Part shown: piece after piece, positions 11,544-23,403 of the stretch
How positions within the stretch are numbered: the first letter of the stretch is position 1
How the letters are laid out: each line of letters opens with the position of its first letter
Assembly (NCBI GenBank): GCA_021234535.1
Contig: CM037839.1
Span: 30,276,975 to 30,340,974, forward strand
From: Stichopus chloronotus
Lineage: Eukaryota > Echinodermata > Holothuroidea > Aspidochirotida > Stichopodidae
DNA length: 64,000 nucleotides
Direction of reading: 5' to 3'
Notes under the pieces: generated by a model
Databases searched by the model: none
The model's input: the letters and a program-made list of their open reading frames with translations, nothing else
What the model was told of the DNA's origin: nothing
Program-made: the position numbers and the translations under genes

Positions 11544-14500
11544 ACACCAGAAGAAATGCCAGTGGATTAATGGAGGTAAAAAGATTGGATAGTTGTGAAA
11601 AACAAACAATCTTGTATATCCTACTAGAATTCAGTAATGATTTGTTCAGAAAGTTACCATAGATGAACAAGTATCTCAACTATTCATGGGATGTTTCTTA
11701 TGCGGTATTTCTGAGCACTATCTATGCCAATTCATTTCACCCAATTCCAAGTTCAATGAAACAGAAAAAAAGGCACTGTATCAGTGTTACGGATATTTTG
11801 TTAGGATCACTGCCATTTTTTCCTTCCTTTTTTTCTTCTCTTACTTTTTACACAGTTGTAGGGATAATTACTTGTAACATGAACTTGCAACATAATCCAT
11901 AAACATCTATGGTCTGTACACGTACCCCGCCGCCGTCGCACATCCTTCTCTGGATGACGTCAAACTCCAGTCTCGAAAGGAGAGGATGTAGGAGGCCTAT
12001 TCAGGGGGTATTTTGCATTTCTCTTTCCTTTTTGTTCCTTTCATGAGGATAGATTCCAAAGGGAATGGAGATGGTTAATACCTCCTAGCATGTTGATTAC
12101 ATCATGTTTAGAGCCACTCGCTTTGAGGGTGTTTGTAGAGTGTGATGGTGACAAAATGATTGAAAAACAATGGTTTGATGGCTAAGATTTTGCTGAATGA
12201 CAGATTTTGAGTAAAACCAAAGGATAAATTACTACTACTGTGAGATGACTTTACTTCTGTGTACACTGTCTTCCTCCAGATGGGTATTCAGGAGCAGAAA
12301 TTCACTTGAAACCGACGATGTTGACCAAAATTAAATTCCGTAATCAACAGGAAATCATAGTGTAAATATCAAATTATTCAAAGAGTAAGACACACCGTTA
12401 AGGAAATTTAAATTTTAAGTTATTTTCTTTGTCAGGATGTTGTTTTCAAAAGCATTGATGGACTAATTTCAATTTTTGACGAAGTTAAGTAAAGCTATAC
12501 ATTCAGCATCGATAATAACACAGCATAGTGAATCTATATTTTGAATCGTCATGTACTCATGCATACAGTTGGCAAGAATAAGAAATACTGTAACAGAACA
12601 AAAATGCACAATTGCAAATAAAACAGACAACAACAAAGAAAAAGTTAAATCTTGCAAAACAATGGAGAGAGATATGGAAAGAACACATACCTTTTTTAAT
12701 GTCCATCTTCCCTACTGTGTTGGTATATAGCCTATATGCTTTTCTCTTTGTTTCTATCACGATGATTTTGGGAACGGCTCTTTTTGGGAATGTACGCTTA
12801 TCAAGATGCTACTGACTCAGTTACATCAGCTGTGCATTGTAGGGTGTAACATGTTAATGAAAGTTTGTCTCTTAAATTGCTGTATTTTATTGTGTTTAAT
12901 CACATGGAAGTTTGGCAATTGAGTTTCTGATAATTGCTAGAGCCTGATAGTGACATGAACCTGTAGCTGCAGGGTGGCTCCATCCCTTCATATTTTTCAC
13001 TTTTTTTTTTATTGGGAGGAATGGGGGGGGGGTTGCATTTTGAGGGGGACTCTTGATTGTGTGGTGGTGCTATTGCATTATTTGTCATGTCCAGCCAGCA
13101 AGTTCATTTACGACAGTTTCGAGATGAATTGGAAATAGAATTGCTTTGCACCATGGAATTCAAGCGGCTTTTGTCATGCCGAAGTTTTGGGTGTTAATGT
13201 GCATAGTTTGTCAGAGACAGTACTGCATTGACTGCATGTTCTTTGGCAAGTTTTAACACAGCATCATTGATAGTGGAGACGACAACAGCTTGTTTAGTCT
13301 GCTGGGAGTGTTTTTTGCCCATTCCTTGTATATTTCTATAGTTTTTCTATGGCTCATTAGTTTATAGATAGCTGCCTCAGTAAATGGTGATTGCAGTAAT
13401 ACAGCCACACAGACTGTGGTCCTCCAACCTAGGCCACCACATTGTGTAGCACTGTATAGTAATTATTAGTAATAGTAGAAAGAAAACAAATGAGAAAAGA
13501 GACTGCGTGAGAGTCACATCATCTGGCTGCATGCCCGTCCTGGGACGTTCTGTCACGTCTCTTGTGGGTGAGTTCCAAGTTTGTCTATTTTCTGTACCCA
13601 CAACTGTGAAAAGTACAAGGGTGTGCGTGATTAGGAGTCGAGGCCATCTGATATGATTAACATCTGAAAATATCTGAGAAGTTTCTGAAATTCTGTTCAA
13701 TTACCCTAATTGTCAAACTGCCATTGTACTGTTTGGGTATAACCACATTGGCACTAACATTTTATGCCTTGTTATGACAACTGCAGCTATTTTAATCCCC
13801 CTGAACCATGTAGGCTATATGACAGATCATTTCAAATGTTAGTCAAATATAATAACCTGATTGCCATTTTTGGAATGCTTGCCTATGGTCACATTCTTGA
13901 ATCCAAAGTTGTGTCTTTTGATCGATCTTTCACAGTGATATGGTCATCCACAAAGAATAAATGTATGACTGCAATCATGAATCGGGATGGTAATTTGACT
14001 GTTTACTGGTGCTGCGGCGAAGGTGGTGGCATTCGAGGCAATGAAGTGTAAGGCCTATTTTAGGTTCAGCCTTGTTCAGTTGAAGCGTTATAGCATGCGA
14101 AGTCTATAAAGTGCCGAATACGGGGAATTCAAGAAGCAGGAGTTCGTAAAGATCGAGAGAGAAGTTTCTTCAAGGTTCACAATGTTTTATTAACTCTCCA
14201 AAATGATAACAGTCAAAATATGGGTGAAAAACAATCTAAAAAGGTAAATTTACTAGTCCTAAGGTCAGTACGTCCTAACGCGAGTGCGGTCCCAGCTAAA
14301 CTGAGTTCAAAATATGCTTCATGCGAAGAACACCCAAATCACCAGAGCCCGCTCAAGTGCGTGGCAGATGCTGATTGGACCATGCAGTAAGGGCATCCAC
14401 ACAGTCTCTAGTGCTGCTCTGTGATTGGCTATAATTGAATATGAGTTCACGCAGTGTTTGCACACAGCCTGCAAGCAGTGCATGCATCTATGTACAGAAC

Positions 14501-14698
14501 TAAATATAGCTCAGCTACATAGCCAGTAGGAAGTCAATCTTGTTGTGATGTAGTTGATTATGTCCTGACGTAGCAGAGGGGTCATTGTACAGAAGTTCAG
14601 TGACGTTCAACAAGTGTGTCTAGCATCAAATACAATATTATTTGTAAGTACAACAACTGATTACACATGGAGTACATTCTAAGTCTTAGCATTGTCAA
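11544..14698. other. No gene recognised, with a short CpG-rich patch
   Basis: Contains a CpG-rich stretch (about 11918-11985) with a perfect TGACGTCA at 11955-11962, a run of ten G (13023-13032), and two inverted CCAAT-type ATTGG motifs near 14365 and 14420. None is enough to call a promoter. Confidence 0.35.
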
Positions 14699-14699
14699 G

Positions 14700-14830
14700 T
14701 GCAACTCTAACTGTATCCAACAGAAGCTTAGCAACTGGGAGATTCTGTGTTTGATCCCTGGCCGGATCACAGTAGGATGGGGTTTTCGTCCAAGGTTAAT
14801 CTAAGGTCATTAGGTGTACAGCTGCGGTGC
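14700..14830 (+). repeat. tRNA-derived SINE-like fragment
   Basis: The stretch GCAACTGGGAGATTCTGTG leading into GTTTGATCC (14749-14757) matches the T-arm/B-box region of tRNA-derived SINEs (B-box consensus GWTCRANNC). No proper A box lies the right distance upstream, so it appears 5'-truncated or decayed. The right boundary is uncertain. Confidence 0.4.
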
Positions 14831-17800
14831 ACTTTCTGCTCATATTCAGTGACCTTGAAATTCCCCCATGAGGATTCTCACTTCCACAGGTCATGGTAAT
14901 AAAAATAATTACTGACCGTCCACGCAACATGAGCAAATTCAGTGGAAAATCTTGCAATAGATTGGGACAGTTGTCCTTCACTGCTCCAGTGCTCAGTTTT
15001 TTCAGTGTACCGTCTAAAGCAATGCGGGATGCTTCAAGTATACCTGAACCATAATACCGCAATGTGTGCACACATTACATTAAGTGTGCAGAATGGATCT
15101 TTATAAGATGTATAAACAAGTTTTGAGCTTTTTTATGACCGCGGTACAGTGTTCGCTGAAGGTGAACCTTTTAGTGATCATTGGCACATGTTCCTAAGAG
15201 CAGGGCTGCAGCATTTGATGTTGCAGGATTGTTGGGTTGCCTGAGTGACTTAAACCAGACTTATGTACGTGTCTTGAGGAAGGGCATGCACCATCCAAAT
15301 GTTGTAAATTACCAGGATAGTTTAGAATTGGTTTTGGATGAAGATTTAAAAGTATTGCAGACTAAGAGGCACAGGTTGGTGTTGCTGACAAGTGCAAGAT
15401 GTGTGTGACAGCAGTTACAGTGACTAACCCCACAGCTATGATAATTGAAATAATGATGGTAAATCATTGTATAAGTGCATGGAGTAAAACATGGATCCAA
15501 TACATGAATAGACAACTAATGGCATTCTGACGATTTGAAATGTAACTTATATGTTATTATTTTTCAAAGGTCTCATATTCATTGAAAAATAAGTAACGAT
15601 GCATACAGACAAATAAAGCAAACAAAATATACTTATGACTGTAATTAGAACTTTTCATGATTTTGACCCAAGTTACTAATTAGAGGTACTTCGTTACAGT
15701 AATTCTGGTTTTGATGATCTTCATTTGTTAATATATGTTTCTGTGTGCACTACAGAAGAATTGTTGATCATTTTGAAAGTTTAAAATAGTTTACAATTCT
15801 GACAAAATGCATTTTCATTATGTTTGAGGTGGCCTTACTCAAATGGAATGTCAGTGCGATGTTAGTCAGAACAGCTAGTCAAAGATATAACTGATGCCTT
15901 GGGACCAAGAACAAAAGCGATGCTGTGCAGCTAAGGTCATAGTGATGTTAGTCAACTGTAGTGTACACTTTCCAGGATTATAGCCCTGCCAATCTGTTTG
16001 CATTGCCCAGTTGTGGTGTGTAAGTGTCAAACGGCTTTTAGGAACATTACAGATACACAACAGATATTCACCATTGGTGCAAGCACACTAAGAAATTTTA
16101 AGAGAAAAAAAAAGTCTCCAAGATTAAGTTAAATGACACTTCTCAGGCCTTGTTATAAAGGCATCCAGTCATCTTTTATTTTGAGATTTTGTGTTTCAGA
16201 AAACTTACTCTTCTAAAAAATGAAGGTAAATTAGAAAATTTTATCTGGTTAAATTGTTGCCAGCTGGAAAAATTGGGACTTAAGTTTGTTCACTCTCTCT
16301 ATAGCATGTTCTCTCTTTGCATTGTTTGCTTTCAAAGTCTGTCCTTTTGGGCTGGAGCTGATGTTATGAAATGTTCATATTTTCTTTGTTGCTGTCTTGG
16401 CAGTAGAAAGTGAACTCTAATTAAAGACACATGCACTTTTCAAGTAAAGATTACTTTGCATATATCGTTACTTTCTACTGCAGTCGAGGGGAGATTTAAA
16501 ATACAAGGTGCACACAAATACATTGTTAGTGTTGATCACATCCAGGAATGAAAAAAATCTTGCAAGGCAATTAAATTTCTGTGACCGGTTTAGTGTATGC
16601 ATGTGCCCTTTATAGAAAGGCTTATGATAGGCTACTAGGGCTAAGGGTGCATTTATATTATGTGTTGTTGTTGTTATGTTGAATGATAACATGTGTGTTT
16701 GATGACAGATTAGCCCATTTAGTTGAAATATCGAGTGTAAAATTGACACCTGTAATTTGGCCACATGCTTATGCAGGAGCACATTATCATATTTTACAAG
16801 CTTATTCATGTCTTTATTCTCATAGTTAATATAAATCACTTGCCCAAGTTTAGGGAGATGGTCAAAATTTGAGGGGGGCTAAACCCCCTGAACTCCTGCC
16901 GTAGAACCACCCCTGGTATTTGTAACATTGTAAGTAAGTAAACTGATGTTTACTACAGAGAACATGTCTGAAATTTTGGTATTGGCAGATAAGTTCATTG
17001 GAAGCATGATGATGCATTGATGGCAGCATTCAGTATACACTGACAGTATTCTGAAAGTATCCTACCAATCACATGAGTGCCCTTCGTATCACCAGCAAAA
17101 CTTGATTAATCTTACAAATTATTTGGAAATGTATGTTAATTGTATTTGTATGAGTTGCAAATGCAAGTTTTACGAAATCGACCTAATTTATTTAATATTT
17201 CTTGATATGTTGTGAGGTTTTTAGAATTCTGGAGTTCTTCATATACATATTACAGTCAATAATTAATGACTATATGTACAGTACCAGACATCCCTTCTCT
17301 TAAGCACTCATCTCCCTGAGGCACCCATGCAACTTTTTCACTCATCATAATGCATCAAAATTAAAAGTGATCAGAAGTGATTGCAAAAGAAAAATATTAC
17401 GTTTTGTAATTTGGGTGATTACATTTTAAATGCAGCAATATCCGATTTCCACACGGTAAATTATGATTCTGCAGCTGTTTCGTATTAAAAAATTGTGTAA
17501 ACCTACATTATGTTAATAATAGCAATAGCTTGAACAATTTGAGTGCAACCTAGGCCTTAGTAATACTCATGTTAATGTACCGCTTTATGTTAAATATATT
17601 TATAGGTAGAGCCCATGCTGAATATATTTTCAAAGGTGCCCTGGTAGCTTAATAGAAAGAATATAGTAGGAACACTTTTTAAAGATTTCTACATAACTAA
17701 ATAATGGCCATATTTACAGTATATCTGTTGTACAGCTTGCAGAGAGAGTGTTTATTACATCACTCATGGCGGCCAGTACTGCAAAATGCTGTGATATTTA

Positions 17801-18059
17801 AGAGAGAATAAAACCCGTTGTAAATCAACCATATTGATGTGTAGGGGACTACCAAATGTAAGGGACCCCAAGTGGTGGGTGTTTTTGCCCTGTACGTGGC
17901 TAATAATGCCTAAGTTCCGACGGCTAAAATTGGGGGCGTCCTTACTGATGTTAACTTTAAATTGGGGGTCATTGGCCAAGCCTATTGGGTATCAGGCCAG
18001 GAGCAAGATAATAACAAACAATGGGGACAACATAACTACATTCAAAGGTTGGGGGACCT
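14831..18059. other. No gene recognised
   Basis: A 75-codon open frame (15181-15408) looks protein-like but has no recognisable domain. The end-like sequence CCACCCCTG near 16906-16914 resembles a hAT-type terminus, without a visible partner. Otherwise AT-rich. Confidence 0.35.
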
Positions 18060-19330
18060 GAGCTAGCTTCAACTTGCAATAAAGCTGAGTGCCTGTTAAC
18101 ACAAGAATTGCCTTTCATAATAGATCCTAAGGGAGTGTCCATTAAGTCATGACACTTATGTCTAACTTCCCTTACCTAAACCTTGGCAAATAAACACCGA
18201 CAAACACAGGTGCTTAGATACTGTGCCGGTAATTACATCTCTCTCATTCGAGAGTGACACACAGACACTTCAAGTGACGGTTTGTCTCCGTAGAACAATA
18301 GCAATTCTTTGTAAACTATTAAACTTCATCTGTAGCCAACACTGGGGACATCAAAACAATACGACACTGCTGTCTAAGGTATGAACCTCCCAGTTTATTT
18401 ATACTATTACATTTATTCATCCTTTTGGGTTCATATTTGCATATCTATTGATCATTTCGGCATTCCAAGAATGAATACGCTAATAAATCTCTCTCTCTAT
18501 GGTGACCAAGAAAATCAGGTTGTACATGTCGCATCTCTTGTCTACCCATGCAGCGTCACAACATAGACTTAGAGAATCCTTTGTACAGTACACATCACAT
18601 AAACCCCAGATTTGATACACCCCTGCGTTGTGCCAACTGTATACAAATCCTTCAAATGTAACATCCGTAGAATTTAAACAAACTTAACCTTTGACCAGTG
18701 AGATTGTCCAACACCAATCCATCCACACACCAGGCTAACACTAGCCAGCACACAGTATAAGCACACAAATGGCCGTATCACACTTAAATCAGCAACACAC
18801 ACTTTGGCGAAATATACATCGTTAGCCTAACAATTGGCCTCACAGTACACACACTAGGGAGCCTAACTTTTGTAATACATCACAACAGTATACCTTACTT
18901 CATGTAAGTCACAGTACTGATAAAGATGCAGTTACAGTAGAGTTAACAAGTTTCACAGGAATATGAATACAGTTTAAATATCTGAATACATCGACCACGA
19001 CATTAATTAACTGATGGAGTTAAGTTGCGTCCATTGCATCCATCGCGCACGCAAAGCATAACGGTACCTGATTCAGCCTGTGACTTCTGGCTTCTCCAAT
19101 TTCTTGGTACTATTTCATCGGCTTCGAGCGCTCAACAGCACAGCAGTCATCCAGCGTCAAGCTGCTATGTGTACACTACGTAACAGAGGGCAACAGTTGG
19201 ATCGTCTCACACACCTTGCATGCCTAGACTTTAGAAGATGGCGACCACATGCCTTGCACAGTCACATATACACATTAATGACGATGTACAGTAAGAAACT
19301 TTCAGGAATTCCACTGGTTGCCTGACAGGT
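18060..19330. other. C/A-skewed segment, possible minus-strand insertion
   Basis: The plus strand here is visibly richer in C and A, while neighbouring DNA is richer in G and T. A subsegment of about 240 bp (near 18095-18330) starts TGTTAACACAAG, ends CTTCA and carries AATAAA inside, faintly like a solo LTR. No protein-coding match and no second LTR were found, so I describe the skew rather than name an element. Confidence 0.25.
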
Positions 19331-21840
19331 ATTAGACAGGTTCTGTCAACATTGGTAAGTCCAGATGACATCTGACAACAGCTCCAGGAGGAGATCGGAA
19401 CAATTCATGGATGGGATGGCAATGAATAACGGTGAAAATGCCAGAGTCAGGAGGAGCAATGTTTGTGCCTACGAGGTACTTCTCCAAGACTGACACATGC
19501 AACACAGGAGTTTCCGCATCTCAAATGGAGGACGCTTCTTGTGTTGGGTTTCACTAGATCAACTTGCAAATAACAAAGAACTTTGTTTACTTTTAAATCG
19601 AGGGCAGCATACATCAACAGTTTTTCAAAATTGATGTCCTTACAGATGATATGAAAATTAAGATATTTCACAACTAAGCAAAAAATGTTTGAGTCTTTCA
19701 TTATCCAGATTTATTTGTTCCTGTAGCTTTGGTGTCACAGCTTGAACACTCAAGCCTGCCCAAGTCCACTTTTGAATTCCTTAAGGAAATCCCGTGCCTC
19801 TTCGTGATTAGCTCAATTAGTCTATAAACCTATGCATATAATGACTGCAGTTTAGGCCCTATATGGAATTGACATTCTTTATTATTACAAATTAATTTCT
19901 TCAGTGAAGAATTTCTTAGCAAATGACCCAGGACCTCAGTATAGGAAAGAAAACCTTTCAAGAATTCATTCCTACTTCTGCAAACACTTCACATCGTCTT
20001 AACCTGACCTCCTCTCGAAAGCACTTTTTCAATTTGCTTAGTTTGCTACTGAATGCCATTAAAATACAAGTAAAAATTATATAACGTACTGAAGTATGTC
20101 AGAAGATCCTCTTTCTTCATCGGTTGAAATAGAAACAGCGAGTTCTACGGGGTCACCATTGTGATTAATGAAGTCAGTGGCTAAGTAATAAGTTAGGAAT
20201 GCATTGTGCATTTCATGTGAGAAAGTCTTTCGTGTGAGAATTTGTGAAAACTATCTGAATTCATCTAGCTTCCTTAATTTTCTCAGTGCTAGGGTAGTTG
20301 TTAAGAAGAGCAAATCTGACTGATATATCAAGGACTGAATGTCCGGGTAAGATAAATAGTGCGCTGACCGGAAGTTCAAGTATTTTCAGGTGAATATTGC
20401 TCAACAGTACGTAGTATCAACAGAAAAGTAGTTTAGTTTTGCCAATATAATAAAGAAGAGGAGATCTACTACATGTAAAGCCCATGTGCAAGGTTACATA
20501 CCCCTAACCTAGCTCTGTCAAAGGGACTTGGCACTTAAATCTGTAGAATATCTTAGTCTAATGAATTTGCATAGAGCAGCTATAATTGAGTTTTGCCCAG
20601 TGATATGTAATGCTAATCAATTGTGGTAAAACTTGAATCTTGAATTTATAACCACATAAAAGTTGATATAACTAGCTTATAAGCCAACCATATGAATACC
20701 AGATGACCTAATTATTAACAGTATTTAGATTGATCATTACATAGCTAGTGCTTACCTCTGGCTCAGTAAAGCTGATATATGAGTTTAATTAGTTGATACA
20801 AAAGAATGAAATGACAGCCCTTGTGACAGCTTCTGGAAATGAAAGTGTTGGCATGAGTTTGATGAAACTGCACACATACAAAATTCATGTCCATTTTTAT
20901 TGCAAGTCATTTGAGTGGGCCAATTAAATAATAAGAGAAAACTACTGAGGTTTAAACTGTCAATCCCATCCAAAGTTTTGTATTTTAGCAGAAATATCGA
21001 CCAAATGTGGGGGAACCTTGCTTGAACAGGCCAGGCCAATGAAAATAAGCACTGGGGGATAATGCATATTCACTGCACAACAGCTGGTCGTGGCCCTACA
21101 TGTGCACATGTGTGCACATGCAGACTACATATATTGTGTATTATATCTACAGAAAGTATGTGTCATAGAGTAATGCCATAGCATGTCTATACACTGAACT
21201 AAACTTGATAGTTTAGTTCACAACATAAAATCTTTTCATTGGTTCATTGCTTCAACTATGGAAGCAACAAGTTTCTAGCAAGAGACCTGATCAAAGAAAC
21301 TCAAGGCTTGAGTACTCACCTACATCGATGGAAAGAAAGAAATACCTGTAAATCACCAAGGATTTTAGCCTGGGCAGAACAGCCAAGATAACAAAGTATG
21401 TGTGCCTGAATTGTAAGCATGGTCTAACATTCATCATAAGGACCAGTTATTTTCAAAACTGGAGGTCACTCTTCCCCCACCCAAGGTTTATGTCATCATG
21501 GTAAGATATGGATTTAACCTTTCAGCATCATTTTTGTTTATTGCTACCTCAAGTCATCACACAGTAATACCACACAGAGATACTGTTGCAGGGTACTGGA
21601 GAATAGAGAAAAACATAAGAGGAATCAAAGTGTCTATGTTTTTAGTTTCCTCAAACAGACACCATCTCTTTAAATCTTTATTTCCATGCTGTTATTATAA
21701 TATTGAGCCAGTCTCGTTTGTATGTAACAGTAATACAATGTTGGCAACCTTAAATTTCACATCAGTTAGATTTTTGCAGAGATCGAGTCCACATTCTGCA
21801 TAAAGTCTGAGCTGACAATACATTGTTTACCATAGTCTAC
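19331..21840. other. No gene recognised
   Basis: AT-rich sequence with only short, unrecognised open frames. Confidence 0.4.
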
Positions 21841-22886
21841 CTTAAAGTGATTGCGTGCTTAGGCAAAAAGTAAAAACATTGAAATTCCTTCTCCAAACTT
21901 TTGGTAAGGCGTTTAATTACACCATTCAGACAGTCTGGGAAAATAAATAGGTTTCAGTTGGTTGATTTTGCCATATGATTTCAAATTCTTCTAACATAAC
22001 GACAAAAAGTGTAGAATACGATAATGTAGTGGTTGACAGTTTTCATTCAAATCAACGTTGTACTTCTTTGAGCAAGCCAGTGGAAAGTATTCTAGTATTG
22101 AATATTCAGTTACCAACTCAGGATCACTGACGCAGCGGGCAAGGTTGTGTTCAGTTCGTAGGTTATTTGTAAATACAGTGTTTCCTTTCACCAAATACTA
22201 CAATTCCTGATACCTACCCAGGAGTGAGGACTTGAGTAGTATGCTTTTCATACACTAGTGAGACCTGTACTGTTGCATATTCATTATGTAGGCAGTTATA
22301 GTAAGAACCATTAATTTTCAAGTATGATTTCTGCTTTTTACTGTTTTTATGCCAATCCCGTTGCCTTTCGAGGTAGTTACTGTCATTTTCCTTCATTGAA
22401 AGACGTAGTCCGTTCATGTACAACCTTGCGTGTACATTTAAAAATAAAGCAAAAGTTAAGATCAAACAGAATCTTTTGGTTCTTTGGTTCTTATCTTTTT
22501 GGTTTTTCAGTACACACGTAATCACTTGAAGGGTCATTGTCAAAAAAAGGATGAGCACTTACATTTCAAATTCTTCAGATGGGTTTCTATGTAAATACTT
22601 ATGTAATCATTTAATTGCTGCTAAGTAAACTGTTGAGTGAATGAACTCACAATGATGGTTTTGCTCTGCATGTGAACTGCACTCATATCCATGTAAGACA
22701 AATAGCAAGCCAGCAGGTCATCCTTTCTTAAGGATGAGGTTTGAGGATAAACAAATGAATGGCAATTGTAGTTAACATTGTAATGTAACTTCTGACTACA
22801 AATCTATTTTAAAGGCAGAAATAAATTGTCTCATTGGGAAATCCATCTTATCTTTTTGGCTTTTCAGTACACACGCAATCACTTTA
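21841..22886 (+). mobile_element. TTAA inverted-terminal element, extended copy B
   Basis: The left end is CTTAAAGTGATTGCGTG. A first right end (ACACACGTAATCACTTGAAG, ending about 22541) closes the 700-bp simple element. Another 305 bp then follows before a second right end, ACACACGCAATCACTTTAA, finishing at about 22886. The two right ends share about 40 bp, including TTTTTGG and TTTTCAGTACACACG. The whole of 21841-22845 is repeated in inverted orientation at 36446-37425, so the extra 305 bp moved with the element. Confidence 0.75.
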
Positions 22887-23403
22887 ATTACTGCAGTCAT
22901 ATGTCCGTCATAAAGAGAGTTCTTGCAGGAACAAAGCCTGGTGCACCATGTAGTTAGTGTACGTTACATTTGACCATCAGCAACTGATGCTTATTATGTA
23001 CTCAGAAGGAGGCATATTTCAAGCATTTTATTAGGCCCAATCTTCTATTACTTGAATCAATCTTAACCTGACTTTCATCTCTGAATGGGTTTTGCATTTA
23101 CCCTCAGAATATTTCCCCAGTCTTTCAACATGCCAGATCTTTCCATAAGAAAACACAAGCTGTATTTTACCCCCAGGCACAATATCATTTTAGAATATTT
23201 GACAGTTTCTTATTTCTCATCCAGCTGTTTAAATGGGGCTTCTTGATTTCACTCTGCTTTAGGTTCATACATCATTGGAGTTCATATTATAGTATATAGC
23301 TGCATACATGTTAATGTGTAAGATTTTTTTATACTGTCTTGATGGTCATACAGTAGCTGAGTTAAGTGACCAAACAGAAATACATCAAATTTAAATGCTT
23401 ATA
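22887..23403. other. No recognisable feature
   Basis: AT-rich spacer between the extended TTAA element and the AGGTCA array. Confidence 0.4.

Noticed and set aside
13377..13700. 107-codon reverse frame
   Set aside because: No recognised domain; the plus strand also has a plausible donor in the same place, so neither reading is supported.
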